64,000 nt of DNA from Cognatundibacterium squillarum (GTDB lineage: Bacteria > Pseudomonadota > Gammaproteobacteria > Burkholderiales > Burkholderiaceae_D), in contig NZ_BMYU01000004.1 of the NCBI RefSeq assembly GCF_014652435.1, positions 62,001 to 126,000 of the forward strand. Direction: 5' to 3'. Under the pieces are notes generated by a model that searched no databases, was not told where the DNA came from, and saw nothing but the letters and a program-made list of their open reading frames with translations. Made by a program: the position numbers and the translations under genes. Below are positions 17,497 through 26,406 of the stretch, piece after piece (the stretch's first letter is position 1; each line of letters starts with the position of its first letter).

Positions 17497-18869
17497 TTAA
17501 GAAATTGATACGCAAAATTCTCGGTGTGCGCTCTGCTGAGCACACGCCCCGTGAGCCCGTGATCCTGAAGGCAAAGGAACACGGCATTGACCGCTCACTG
17601 GTTTCCCCGAATGCCATCCGCGTCACGCAAACCTTACAGGAAGCCGGTTTTAAAGCTTTCATCGTCGGTGGCGCAGTGCGCGATTTACTGACCGGGGTGA
17701 AACCGAAAGACTTCGACATCGCCACCAATGCAACACCGGAACAGGTAAAACGTTTATTCCGCCGCGCCTTTATTATCGGCCGCCGTTTCCAGATCGTGCA
17801 TGTGATGTTCGGTCAGGAATTACTGGAAGTAACCACCTTCCGTGGCGCCAGCGACGGTCAGGTACAAAAAGATGCGCACGGCCGTGTACTGAGTGACAAC
17901 CATTTCGGCGAACAGCATGAAGATGCTGCGCGTCGCGACTTTACCGTCAATGCGATGTACTACGATCCGGCATCGGAAACCGTGCTGGACTACCATAACG
18001 GTATCAGCGATATCCGCCGCAAAACCCTGCGCATCATTGGCGTACCGGAAGCACGCTACCGAGAAGATCCGGTGCGTATGCTGCGCGTCGTGCGTTTTGC
18101 CGCCAAACTGCAGTTCAGTATCGATCAGTCTACCCGTGCGCCGATTGCGGTGATGGCACCGCTGATTAACAACGTGCCAGCTGCCCGCTTGTTCGATGAA
18201 ATGCTGAAATTGCTGACCAGCGGCCATGCAATGGCCTGCCTGCAGCAATTGCGCTCAGCGGGTTTACATCACGGCATCCTGCCTTTGCTGGATGTGGTGA
18301 TGGAGCAGCCTATGGGCGAAAAATTCGTGAATCTGGCGCTCAGCAATACAGACGACCGTGTACGTCAGGGAAAAACCGTTTCACCGAGTTTCCTGTTTGC
18401 TGCACTGTTGTGGCATCAGGTCCTGGAAAAATGGGAAGCGTATAAAGCTGCAGGAGAATTCCCGATTCCGGCATTGCATCAGGCCGCTGATGATGTCCTG
18501 ATGGCGCAAACCGATGCACTGGCAATTCAGCGCCGCATTGCATCCGATATGCGCGATATCTGGGCACTGCAACCACGCTTTGAGAAACGTGCAGGCAAAG
18601 CACCGTATAAATTGCTGGAACATCAGCGTCTGCGTGCAGGCTATGATTTCCTGTTACTGCGCTGCGAATCCGGTGAACTGGATCCTGCGCTGGGTGCATG
18701 GTGGACGGATTTCATGCACGGAGACAACGCCGAGCGTGAACACCTGATCCAGCAAAAGCAACGCCTGCCGTCACATGCAACAGGCACTGCGGAAGGTAAA
18801 AACGGCCCGGCCCGCAAACGCAAACCACGGAAACGTGGTCCGCGCCGCAGCGGTACAGAAGCATCATGA
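17493..18869 (+). CDS. pcnB: Poly(A) polymerase I
   Basis: A 458-aa class II nucleotidyltransferase that adds 3' A-tails to RNA and so promotes decay. The head domain has VGGAVRDLL and the metal-binding DFDIATNA, followed by RRFQIVHV and the EDAARRDFTVNAMYYD segment, all typical of PcnB. The C-terminus is strongly basic (ARKRKPRKRGPRR), as in other PcnB proteins, and should bind RNA. tRNA nucleotidyltransferase (Cca) shares the head, but the length, N-terminal extension and basic tail favour PcnB. It overlaps its neighbours on both sides (ATGA). Confidence 0.94.
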   Translation: MIKKLIRKILGVRSAEHTPREPVILKAKEHGIDRSLVSPNAIRVTQTLQEAGFKAFIVGGAVRDLLTGVKPKDFDIATNATPEQVKRLFRRAFIIGRRFQIVHVMFGQELLEVTTFRGASDGQVQKDAHGRVLSDNHFGEQHEDAARRDFTVNAMYYDPASETVLDYHNGISDIRRKTLRIIGVPEARYREDPVRMLRVVRFAAKLQFSIDQSTRAPIAVMAPLINNVPAARLFDEMLKLLTSGHAMACLQQLRSAGLHHGILPLLDVVMEQPMGEKFVNLALSNTDDRVRQGKTVSPSFLFAALLWHQVLEKWEAYKAAGEFPIPALHQAADDVLMAQTDALAIQRRIASDMRDIWALQPRFEKRAGKAPYKLLEHQRLRAGYDFLLLRCESGELDPALGAWWTDFMHGDNAEREHLIQQKQRLPSHATGTAEGKNGPARKRKPRKRGPRRSGTEAS

Positions 18870-19342
18870 TGCGCGCCAGCATTGGCATCGGAGCCAACCT
18901 TGGTGATGCAGTGCAGACCGTACAGGCAGCAATTGCCGCGATTGCTGCATTACCGGATACCACACTGGTTGCAGCATCTTCGCTGTACACATCTGCACCG
19001 GTGGACTCTTCCGGTGATGATTATGTGAATGCCGTCATTCAGGTAGAAACCGGTTTTACAGCGGAGGCATTACTGACTGCACTGCAGACGCTGGAAAACC
19101 AGCACGGACGCGAACGTCCCTACCGGAATGCGCCACGCACACTGGATCTGGATATGTTGCTGTACGGCGATCAGGAAATATCCAGTGCCACGCTGCAAGT
19201 ACCGCACCCGCGTATGCATGAACGCGCATTCGTCCTGCTGCCGCTGACTGAAATCGCACCGGAAACACGGATTCCCGGCATTGGCGCTGCCCTGTATCTG
19301 CTGGAAAGCGTCAGCGATCAGCGCATACGCAAATTGTCCTGA
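18866..19342 (+). CDS. folK: 2-amino-4-hydroxy-6-hydroxymethyldihydropteridine pyrophosphokinase
   Basis: A 158-aa folate-pathway enzyme that transfers pyrophosphate from ATP to 6-hydroxymethyl-dihydropterin. HPPK motifs are clear: the N-terminal IGIGANLGD, the middle SSLYTSAPVDSSGDDYVNAV, ENQHGRERPYRNAPRTLDLDMLLYG and HPRMHERAFVLLPL. Two ATGs in a row (18866, 18869) make the exact start ambiguous by one residue. It is translationally coupled to pcnB, a common pair. Confidence 0.96.
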   Translation: MMRASIGIGANLGDAVQTVQAAIAAIAALPDTTLVAASSLYTSAPVDSSGDDYVNAVIQVETGFTAEALLTALQTLENQHGRERPYRNAPRTLDLDMLLYGDQEISSATLQVPHPRMHERAFVLLPLTEIAPETRIPGIGAALYLLESVSDQRIRKLS

Positions 19343-19362
19343 ATTTACGCCGAAGGTTGCTC

Positions 19363-19710
19363 ATGCAAATTCCTGTTATTGCGCAGACGACTGCTCTGCT
19401 GATCATGTCGAATGTGTTCATGACCATCGCATGGTATGGACATCTGAAAAGTCTGTCGGATAAACCATGGTGGATAGCTGCAATGATCAGCTGGGCGATT
19501 GCTTTGTTTGAATACCTGCTCCAGGTGCCTGCGAACCGGATCGGTTACACTGAGTACAGTCTGGCGCAGCTGAAAATTCTGCAGGAGGCGCTGACCCTGA
19601 TAGTGTTTGTCCCGTTTGCGGTATTTTTTATGGGGCAGCCTTTTAAACTTGATTATGTCTGGGCCGCACTGTGTCTGGTCGGCGCAGTCTATTTTATTTT
19701 CCGGAGTTAA
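19363..19710 (+). CDS. DUF486 family small membrane protein (DMT-like)
   Basis: A 115-aa inner-membrane protein with four hydrophobic helices and the DUF486 pattern ([34 protein letters not shown]). It resembles half-size members of the drug/metabolite transporter superfamily. No function is established. The ATG at 19363 is preceded by GAAGG and is preferred over a TTG six bases earlier. It sits between folK and panB, apparently within the same transcript. Confidence 0.85.
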   Translation: MQIPVIAQTTALLIMSNVFMTIAWYGHLKSLSDKPWWIAAMISWAIALFEYLLQVPANRIGYTEYSLAQLKILQEALTLIVFVPFAVFFMGQPFKLDYVWAALCLVGAVYFIFRS

Positions 19711-19756
19711 CCGGTCAATGCCCGCAGATTCGCATTCTGCAGGCAGGAGAAATCTG

Positions 19757-20569
19757 ATGGCTGAATATTTACAGGACCGTAAAGCGGTCAGTGTTCCCGG
19801 CTTAAAAGCCATGCGCCAGAATGGCGACAAAATCACTATGCTGACATGCTATGACGCCAGCTTTGCTGCGCTGATGGACAGGCATGGTGTGGACATGCTG
19901 CTGGTTGGCGATTCTCTGGGTATGGTTTGCCAGGGGCACGATTCAACACTGCCGGTAACGACCGATGATGTTGCGTATCACACTGCCAGTGTTGCGCGCG
20001 GCAGCAAAAAAGCTCTGATCGTCGCTGACATGCCTTTCGGCACCTGCGGCAGTCCGGAATCGACCTATCAGCACGCCGTTAAGCTGATGCAGGCTGGCGC
20101 ACACATGGTCAAAATTGAAGGTGGCAGCTGGTTACTGCCCACTATACGTTATCTGACCGACCGCTCGGTTCCGGTCTGTGCGCATCTGGGTCTGACGCCG
20201 CAATCGGTGCATCAGCTAGGCGGCTACAAAGTACAGGGCAAAACAGATGCGGCAGCAGAGCTGCTGAAGAAAGAAGCGCTGGCGGTGCAGGAAGCCGGCG
20301 CGGCAGTACTGGTGCTGGAAGCAATTCCTGCAGAACTGGGTAAGGAAGTTACTGCTCTGCTGGATATCCCGACGATAGGTATCGGTGCCGGTCCGGATTG
20401 CTCGGGTCAGGTACTGGTCATGCATGACATGCTGGGCGTGTTTCCGGGCCGCAAAGCCCGCTTCGTGAAAAACTTTATGGACGGACAAACCAGCATAGGT
20501 GCAGCGGTGGATGCTTACGTAGCCGCTGTTAAAGATGGCAGCTTCCCGGCTCCTGAGCATTGTTTCTGA
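19757..20569 (+). CDS. panB: 3-methyl-2-oxobutanoate hydroxymethyltransferase
   Basis: A 270-aa pantothenate-pathway enzyme making ketopantoate from alpha-ketoisovalerate and methylene-tetrahydrofolate. Family motifs: [64 protein letters not shown] and the C-terminal [21 protein letters not shown]. The start at 19757 has AGGAG nearby and gives normal length; an in-frame upstream extension from 19607 overlaps the DUF486 gene and is rejected. panC is not adjacent. A clear terminator follows. Confidence 0.97.
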   Translation: MAEYLQDRKAVSVPGLKAMRQNGDKITMLTCYDASFAALMDRHGVDMLLVGDSLGMVCQGHDSTLPVTTDDVAYHTASVARGSKKALIVADMPFGTCGSPESTYQHAVKLMQAGAHMVKIEGGSWLLPTIRYLTDRSVPVCAHLGLTPQSVHQLGGYKVQGKTDAAAELLKKEALAVQEAGAAVLVLEAIPAELGKEVTALLDIPTIGIGAGPDCSGQVLVMHDMLGVFPGRKARFVKNFMDGQTSIGAAVDAYVAAVKDGSFPAPEHCF

Positions 20570-20590
20570 ACTGATGCTTATTACAAATTC

Positions 20591-20616
20591 AAAGGCACCT
20601 CCGGGTGCCTTTTTTA
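20591..20616 (+). terminator. Terminator after panB
   Basis: A stem AAAGGCACC / GGTGCCTTT with a TCCG tetraloop and a T-run, 21 bp after the panB stop. Confidence 0.88.
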
Positions 20617-20701
20617 TTGCAGCTGAACACGGCAGCCAAAACAATGCTTATGCAATGATTTCACCAACTTGCACAAGTTATTTACGAACCTGCACTGAAC
20701 T

Positions 20702-20723
20702 TTTACACTTTCTTAACGCCGCT
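20702..20723 (+). promoter_or_regulatory. Candidate KdpE-like box / promoter of the TorF-type porin gene
   Basis: TTTACACTTTCTTAACGCCG (20702-20721) closely resembles the sequence upstream of the kdp genes (21632-21652). TTTACA could serve as -35 with GATATT 16 bp downstream as -10. The likeness is visible by eye; binding by KdpE is an inference. Confidence 0.35.
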
Positions 20724-20777
20724 GATATTACGCTTATCAATCTGAATATTTTTAATTCTGATCTTTAAGGAGTATCA

Positions 20778-21542
20778 ATGAAAGTCGCGCTTACCACAGG
20801 AGCTTTACTGTTTTTCGGCTTGTTAAATAATCTTCATGCAGAAGAAACCAAACCGGATCACGAACTGAGCGGGAATATCGGTGTCGCCAGCGAATACCGC
20901 TATCGCGGCATTTCGCAGACACGTCTTGATCCTGCCCTGCAGGGTGGCGCTGATTATGTACATAATCCTGACGGCTTGTATGTGGGCACATGGTTATCCA
21001 CGATCAAGTGGATTAAGGACACGCCGGGTGCCGGCAGCACACCGGCAGAGTGGGATATCTACGCAGGAAAAAAAGGGCAGCTCAGTGCTGACATCAGCTA
21101 CGACGCCGGAGTGCTCGCCTATGTCTACCTGAATAACAAACTGGATCAGGCCGGATTGAAAGATGCAAACACTCTTGAATTTTACGGCCAGCTGAGTGCA
21201 GGCCCCGCCTACCTCAAATACTCGCATGCCGTTACAAATCTGTTTGGCATTGTTGACAGTAAAAACAGTGGCTATCTGGATGCCGGTCTGAACTTTGATC
21301 TGGGTGCGGACTATACGCTGAATATGCACGCTGGCTATCAGAAAGTACGGGGAGCTAATTCTCAGGCAGCAACGTACTCCGACTTCAGACTCGGCGTCAC
21401 CAAAGAATGGAAAGAACACGGCGTCACCGTCAGTCTGGCTGTTATCGGCACAAATGCGGATAAAGTATTTTACGCATCGCCTGCCAGTGGTCAGTTTATG
21501 GGAAAAAGTAAGCTGGTCATGACAGCGGTCAAATCCTTCTGA
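20778..21542 (+). CDS. TorF family putative outer-membrane porin
   Basis: A 254-aa exported beta-barrel protein with a signal peptide (about 1-21, ending LHA). The start of the mature part, LSGNIGVASEYRYRGISQT, is the hallmark of the TorF/TIGR02001 family, and the C-terminus ends in Phe, as outer-membrane barrel proteins do. The family is named for a putative porin; its substrate is not known. AGGAG lies upstream of the ATG. The position next to kdp and the shared upstream motif suggest expression under potassium limitation or osmotic stress. It is a single-gene unit with its own terminator. Confidence 0.85.
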   Translation: MKVALTTGALLFFGLLNNLHAEETKPDHELSGNIGVASEYRYRGISQTRLDPALQGGADYVHNPDGLYVGTWLSTIKWIKDTPGAGSTPAEWDIYAGKKGQLSADISYDAGVLAYVYLNNKLDQAGLKDANTLEFYGQLSAGPAYLKYSHAVTNLFGIVDSKNSGYLDAGLNFDLGADYTLNMHAGYQKVRGANSQAATYSDFRLGVTKEWKEHGVTVSLAVIGTNADKVFYASPASGQFMGKSKLVMTAVKSF

Positions 21543-21567
21543 TCAACCGTTTTCTTAATCGGAAGAT

Positions 21568-21593
21568 AAAAAGCGCCTGCGGGCGCTTTTTTT
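21568..21593 (+). terminator. Terminator after the porin gene
   Basis: AAAAAGCGCC and GGCGCTTTTT with a TGCG loop and seven Ts, 26 bp after the stop. It separates the porin unit from the kdp operon. Confidence 0.88.
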
Positions 21594-21631
21594 ATGGCTG
21601 TAAATGACCCGGCGACCTTTGCACAAGCGTG

Positions 21632-21669
21632 TTTACACAATTTTTACAGCCGTCCGGAAAAGCTATACA
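21632..21669 (+). promoter_or_regulatory. Candidate kdp operon promoter with KdpE-like box
   Basis: TTTACACAATTTTTACAGCCG (21632-21652) resembles the T-rich KdpE site of Escherichia coli kdp as I recall it. A -35-like TTTTTA (21641-21646) and TATACA (21664-21669) are 17 bp apart; a weak -35 overlapped by an activator site is expected for a KdpE-dependent promoter. Confidence 0.45.
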
Positions 21670-21724
21670 CCGTCTTTACCGCGATTTTTCTATCGTAGAG
21701 GCTCCTTCTATACAGGAGTCTGAA

Positions 21725-21817
21725 ATGGATTTGATTTACATCGGCTACACGCTGCTGTTCGCAGCGATTTCCTGCGCACTGATCGCTGGCTGTCACCGCC
21801 TGAGAGGTGACAAATGA
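21725..21817 (+). CDS. 30-aa membrane peptide at the head of the kdp operon
   Basis: A short ORF with a good ribosome-binding site (AGGAG, 7-8 bp before the ATG) encodes one hydrophobic helix (about 3-22) and a basic end, CHRLRGDK. Its stop overlaps the kdpF start, so it is probably co-translated with kdpF. Comparable short ORFs occur before kdpF in other bacteria to my recollection, but I know of no assigned role. It might be a second small Kdp subunit or a translational leader. Confidence 0.55.
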   Translation: MDLIYIGYTLLFAAISCALIAGCHRLRGDK

Positions 21818-21903
21818 GTATTTTCCAGATCATCGCAGCCATTCTGGTAGTGCTGCTCGCCGGATATCTGATTTATGCGCTGATACAACCCGAGGATTTT
21901 TAA
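21814..21903 (+). CDS. kdpF: Potassium-transporting ATPase subunit KdpF
   Basis: A 29-aa single-helix membrane peptide. Its ending GYLIYALIQPEDF matches the KdpF pattern (YLxYALxxPExF). KdpF stabilises the KdpABC complex. It starts within the stop of the upstream 30-aa ORF and ends one base before kdpA. Confidence 0.88.
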   Translation: MSIFQIIAAILVVLLAGYLIYALIQPEDF

Positions 21904-21904
21904 G

Positions 21905-23728
21905 ATGCATCATTCTGCTTTTTTTCAGATCGCACTGTACCTGCTGGTACTGACGGCGATTGCTGTTCCGCTGGGCAAGCATATGGCCCGTGTACTCAGC
22001 GGCGAACGACATATTTTGTCTGCCATTCTGGGGCCGGCAGAAAAACTGGTGCTGCGCATCGCAGGTGTGCGCGCGGATCAGGAAATGCACTGGAAACAGT
22101 ATGCACTCACGCTGATTGCTTTCAATCTGACCGGCGCACTCGCTGTTTATCTTTTGCAGCGCGTTCAGGGCTATCTGCCATTCAATCCGCAGCAACTCGC
22201 TGCAGTAAGTCCTGATTCCGCTTTTAATACTGCGATCAGCTTCGTTACCAACACTAACTGGCAGGGTTATGGCGGCGAATCCACCATGAGTTACCTGACA
22301 CAAATGCTGGCGCTGGCTGTTCAGAATTTTCTGTCTGCAGCAACCGGTATCGCTGTTGTTACAGCCCTGATTCGCGGCTTCTCACGTCACAATGCCGCCG
22401 AAATCGGTAATTTCTGGGCAGATCTGGTTCGCAGTACCATCCATATCCTGCTGCCCCTCTCTTTCATCACAGCTGTATTACTGATGAGTCAGGGTGTGAT
22501 TCAGAATTTTGATGCCTATCAAACGGTCAGTCTGACGGAGAAAATTGACTATCAGGCCGCGAAGACCGATGCACAAGGCGCACCGTTGCTGGATAAAGAA
22601 GGCAAGCCGCTGACCGAGGCCGCCTCAACAAGCACGCAGACTTTACCCATGGGACCGGTTGCATCGCAGGAAGCCATCAAACTGATCGGTACGAATGGCG
22701 GCGGATTCTTCAACGCCAATTCAGCACATCCGTTTGAAAATCCGACACCGTTTTCGAATTTCATCCAGATGCTGGCGATCTTTGTGATTCCCGCCGGTCT
22801 GTGTATCAGCTTTGGCGCGATGGTGCGAGATATGCGTCAGGGATGGGCAATCTATGCCACCATGAGCATCCTGTTTGTCTCCTTCGCCTTCGTAGCAATC
22901 AACGCAGAACAGGCTGGAAATCCGGTAATCAGCGCACTGCATATTGATCCGTCGGATCATGCACAGATTGCAGCAAGCACCGCACAGGCAGGCGGCAATA
23001 TGGAGGGCAAAGAAACCCGCTTCGGTATCGTTGCTTCCGGATTATTTGCCACCATCACCACTGCAGCATCCTGCGGTGCCGTCAATGCGATGCACGACAG
23101 CTTTACGCCACTCGGTGGCATGGTGCCTATGGTACTGATGCAGCTTGGTGAAGTGGTGTTTGGCGGTGTCGGTTCCGGTTTATACGGCATGCTGATTTTT
23201 GCGTTGCTGGCGGTGTTCATCGCGGGTCTGATGATAGGCCGCACGCCGGAATATCTCGGCAAAAAAATCGAAGCCTATGACATGAAAATGGTATCCATCG
23301 CCATTCTGGTCGGGCCTTTACTGGTGCTGGCGGGAACGGCAATTTCCGTCATGCTGGCAGATGGCAAAGCGGGGATCGCCAATCCCGGCGCACACGGCTT
23401 CAGTGAAATTCTGTATGCGTTTGTTTCTGCCACAAACAATAACGGCAGCGCATTTGCCGGCCTGTCTGCGAACACACCGTATTACAACCTGATGCTCGGT
23501 ATTGCGATGTGGTTCGGGCGCTTTCTGATGATTGTGCCGGTACTTGCAATCGCAGGCTCCCTGGCTGCTAAAAAACGTCTGCCACAAAACGCTGGCACGC
23601 TGCCGACCCATGGCCCCCTGTTTGTCGCTCTGCTGCTCGGCACCGTGATCATTGTCGGCGCACTGACCTACATCCCTGCACTGGCGCTTGGTCCCGTCGT
23701 GGAACATCTGATCATGATTGCGCAGTAA
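21905..23728 (+). CDS. kdpA: Potassium-transporting ATPase, channel subunit KdpA
   Basis: A 607-aa inner-membrane protein with about ten helices that forms the K+-selective pore of KdpFABC. Selectivity-filter-like segments of the four pore repeats are visible: TNTNWQGYGGESTMSYLTQM, GTNGGGFFNANSAHPFENPTP, the TTAASCGAVNAMHDSFTPLGG region and SATNNNGSAFAGLSANT. Full length. GAGG precedes the ATG, which follows kdpF by one base. Part of an uninterrupted kdpFABCDE operon. Confidence 0.97.
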   Translation: MHHSAFFQIALYLLVLTAIAVPLGKHMARVLSGERHILSAILGPAEKLVLRIAGVRADQEMHWKQYALTLIAFNLTGALAVYLLQRVQGYLPFNPQQLAAVSPDSAFNTAISFVTNTNWQGYGGESTMSYLTQMLALAVQNFLSAATGIAVVTALIRGFSRHNAAEIGNFWADLVRSTIHILLPLSFITAVLLMSQGVIQNFDAYQTVSLTEKIDYQAAKTDAQGAPLLDKEGKPLTEAASTSTQTLPMGPVASQEAIKLIGTNGGGFFNANSAHPFENPTPFSNFIQMLAIFVIPAGLCISFGAMVRDMRQGWAIYATMSILFVSFAFVAINAEQAGNPVISALHIDPSDHAQIAASTAQAGGNMEGKETRFGIVASGLFATITTAASCGAVNAMHDSFTPLGGMVPMVLMQLGEVVFGGVGSGLYGMLIFALLAVFIAGLMIGRTPEYLGKKIEAYDMKMVSIAILVGPLLVLAGTAISVMLADGKAGIANPGAHGFSEILYAFVSATNNNGSAFAGLSANTPYYNLMLGIAMWFGRFLMIVPVLAIAGSLAAKKRLPQNAGTLPTHGPLFVALLLGTVIIVGALTYIPALALGPVVEHLIMIAQ

Positions 23729-23740
23729 GGAAGAATTCAA

Positions 23741-25822
23741 ATGAATCATCAACATCAATTATCTCTGTTCAGTAAACAATTACTGCTGCCCGCGATTGCC
23801 GGCGCTTTTCTGAAACTGAAACCACAAACACAAATAAAAAATCCGGTGATGTTTGTTGTATATGCCGGCAGTATTCTGACCACTGCACTGACGATTCAGG
23901 CCTATACAGGTCAGGGTGAAGCGCCAGCGGGATTTATTCTGGCGACCAGCCTGTGGCTATGGTTTACCGTTCTGTTTGCTAACTTTGCAGAAGCACTGGC
24001 GGAAGGACGCAGTAAAGCGCAGGCAGAATCGCTGCGCAGCGCAAAGCAGGATGTGCGCGCAAGAAAACTGAACACACCGGCACGTAATGCCACGCAGATT
24101 CTGGTCAACGGTTCATCACTGCGCAAAGGCGATATTGTGCTGGTCGAGGCTGGCGATGTCATCCCGGCTGACGGCGATGTCATTGAAGGTGTCGCCTCTG
24201 TCGATGAATCTGCCATTACCGGCGAATCCGCCCCCGTCATTCGTGAGTCCGGCGGCGATTTCAGTGCCGTTACCGGTGGCACAAGAGTTTTGTCTGACTG
24301 GCTGATCATCCGCATCAGTGTCAATCCCGGAGAAGCTTTTCTGGACCGTATGATCGCCATGGTAGAAGGGGCGAAACGCCAGAAAACACCGAATGAGATC
24401 GCGCTGACAATCCTGCTGGTTGCGCTGACGCTGGTTTTTCTGATGGCAACAGCAACATTGTTTCCGTTTTCTGCTTTCAGCACAGAAGCAGCCGGTAGCG
24501 GCAGCACTGTCACGATCACGGTTCTGGTCGCCTTGCTGGTATGTCTGATTCCGACCACCATCGGCGGTCTGCTTTCCGCGATCGGTGTTGCCGGTATGAG
24601 CCGCATGATGCAGGCAAATGTAATTGCAACCTCCGGACGCGCAGTGGAAGCTGCCGGAGACGTGGACGTTTTACTGCTGGATAAAACCGGCACGATTACG
24701 CTCGGCAATCGTCAGGCAGCCGCGTTCTACGCCGCGCCGGGCGTCACCGAAGCGCAGCTCGCAGACGCTGCGCAACTGTCGTCACTGGCAGATGAAACTC
24801 CGGAAGGCCGCAGCATTGTGGTACTCGCGAAACAGCGTTTCGCGCTGCGTGAACGCGATATGGAAAAACTCCACGCAGAGTTTATTCCATTCACTGCACA
24901 AACCCGAATGAGCGGGGTTGATCTGCACAGCGGTGAATCCGTGCGCCGCATCCGCAAAGGATCTGCCGATGCCATCCGTCGTCATTTGCAGGAACAAGGT
25001 CAGGCATTGCCGCCGGCGATCACTGAAGCTGTTGATCAGGTGGCCCGTCAGGGCAGCACACCACTGGTGGTGATTGATGACTTACATGTACTGGGTGTGA
25101 TTGAACTGAAAGATATCGTCAAAGGCGGCATCCGTGAGCGCTTCGCTGAATTGCGTCGCATGGGTATCAAAACCGTCATGATCACCGGCGATAACCGCCT
25201 GACGGCAGCCGCCATTGCAGCCGAAGCCGGTGTTGATGATTTTCTGGCGGAAGCCACGCCCGAAGATAAGCTGCGCCTGATACGCCAGCACCAGGCTGAA
25301 GGCAAACTTGTCGCCATGACCGGTGACGGTACCAATGATGCACCGGCACTGGCACAGGCAGATGTCGCAGTTGCGATGAACAGCGGAACACAAGCAGCGA
25401 AAGAAGCCGGCAATATGGTCGATCTGGATTCGAATCCGACCAAGCTGATCGAAATCGTCGAAATCGGTAAGCAAATGCTGATGACACGCGGCGCACTGAC
25501 CACGTTCAGTATTGCAAATGATGTTGCGAAATACTTTGCGATTATTCCGGCCGCGTTTGCAAGCACCTATCCGCAACTGAATGCACTGAACCTGATGCAG
25601 TTAAGCAGCCCTGCCAGCGCCATGATGTCAGCGGTTATTTTTAACGCACTGATTATTATTTTCCTGATTCCGCTGGCATTGCAGGGTGTGCGTTATCGCG
25701 CACTGGGTGCTGCAGTTCTGCTGCGCCGTAACCTGCTGATCTATGGCCTCGGTGGCCTGATCGTGCCATTCATTGGTATCAAACTGATTGATATCGTACT
25801 CACTGCTTTCGGTCTGATCTGA
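23741..25822 (+). CDS. kdpB: Potassium-transporting ATPase, ATP-hydrolysing subunit KdpB
   Basis: A 693-aa P-type ATPase subunit that drives K+ uptake. The phosphorylated Asp314 is in [12 protein letters not shown]. The actuator motif ITGESAPV, the hinge [14 protein letters not shown] and the [18 protein letters not shown] metal-binding motif are all intact. TGES also holds the regulatory Ser that is phosphorylated in some Kdp systems. AAGGAAG precedes the ATG. It should form a complex with KdpA, KdpC and KdpF in the inner membrane. Confidence 0.97.
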   Translation: MNHQHQLSLFSKQLLLPAIAGAFLKLKPQTQIKNPVMFVVYAGSILTTALTIQAYTGQGEAPAGFILATSLWLWFTVLFANFAEALAEGRSKAQAESLRSAKQDVRARKLNTPARNATQILVNGSSLRKGDIVLVEAGDVIPADGDVIEGVASVDESAITGESAPVIRESGGDFSAVTGGTRVLSDWLIIRISVNPGEAFLDRMIAMVEGAKRQKTPNEIALTILLVALTLVFLMATATLFPFSAFSTEAAGSGSTVTITVLVALLVCLIPTTIGGLLSAIGVAGMSRMMQANVIATSGRAVEAAGDVDVLLLDKTGTITLGNRQAAAFYAAPGVTEAQLADAAQLSSLADETPEGRSIVVLAKQRFALRERDMEKLHAEFIPFTAQTRMSGVDLHSGESVRRIRKGSADAIRRHLQEQGQALPPAITEAVDQVARQGSTPLVVIDDLHVLGVIELKDIVKGGIRERFAELRRMGIKTVMITGDNRLTAAAIAAEAGVDDFLAEATPEDKLRLIRQHQAEGKLVAMTGDGTNDAPALAQADVAVAMNSGTQAAKEAGNMVDLDSNPTKLIEIVEIGKQMLMTRGALTTFSIANDVAKYFAIIPAAFASTYPQLNALNLMQLSSPASAMMSAVIFNALIIIFLIPLALQGVRYRALGAAVLLRRNLLIYGLGGLIVPFIGIKLIDIVLTAFGLI

Positions 25823-25833
25823 GGAGAAATGCT

Positions 25834-26406
25834 ATGTCTGTTATACGTCCTGTTGTTGTCTGCTTCAGTCTGCTGACCATCATTACTGGCCTCGCCTATC
25901 CATTCGCCGTTACCGGTGTCGGCCAGCTTGCGTTTCCGGAACAAACCAGCGGCAGTCTGATACGGCAAGGCAATCAGATCAAAGGATCTGAGCTGATCGG
26001 TCAGCAGTTTGCTCAGCCACGTTATTTCTGGGGCCGCCCTTCTGCCACTGCGCCATTTGGCTACAATGGCACGGCTTCCGGCGGTTCAAACCTGGGCCCA
26101 ACCAATCCGGCGCTGAAAGCCGCTGTTGAGGAAAGGATCAAAGCCTTACATGATGCAGACCCGGAAAACACAGCACCGGTGCCTGTCGATCTGGTTACGG
26201 CTTCCGGCAGCGGACTGGATCCGCATATCAGTCCGGCGGCAGCAGAATATCAGCTGCAGCGCGTGGCAAAAGCGCGCGGACTGCAGGCAAAACAAATCCG
26301 GCAATTGATAACGCAAAACACTGAAGCACCGCAGTTCGGTATTTTTGGTGAAGAACGTGTTAACGTACTGAAACTGAATCTTGCACTGGATAGCCTGAAA
26401 CCATGA
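25834..26406 (+). CDS. kdpC: Potassium-transporting ATPase subunit KdpC
   Basis: A 190-aa membrane-anchored subunit with one N-terminal helix (about 8-30) and a periplasmic domain. Family motifs: [57 protein letters not shown] and the C-terminal [15 protein letters not shown]. It supports assembly and nucleotide affinity of KdpB. GAGGAG precedes the ATG. Its end overlaps kdpD in an ATGA junction. Confidence 0.97.
   Translation: MSVIRPVVVCFSLLTIITGLAYPFAVTGVGQLAFPEQTSGSLIRQGNQIKGSELIGQQFAQPRYFWGRPSATAPFGYNGTASGGSNLGPTNPALKAAVEERIKALHDADPENTAPVPVDLVTASGSGLDPHISPAAAEYQLQRVAKARGLQAKQIRQLITQNTEAPQFGIFGEERVNVLKLNLALDSLKP

Noticed and set aside
19607-19756. A longer panB start at 19607
   Set aside because: The extension overlaps the DUF486 gene and lacks similarity to PanB, whereas 19757 has a good ribosome-binding site and gives the normal length.
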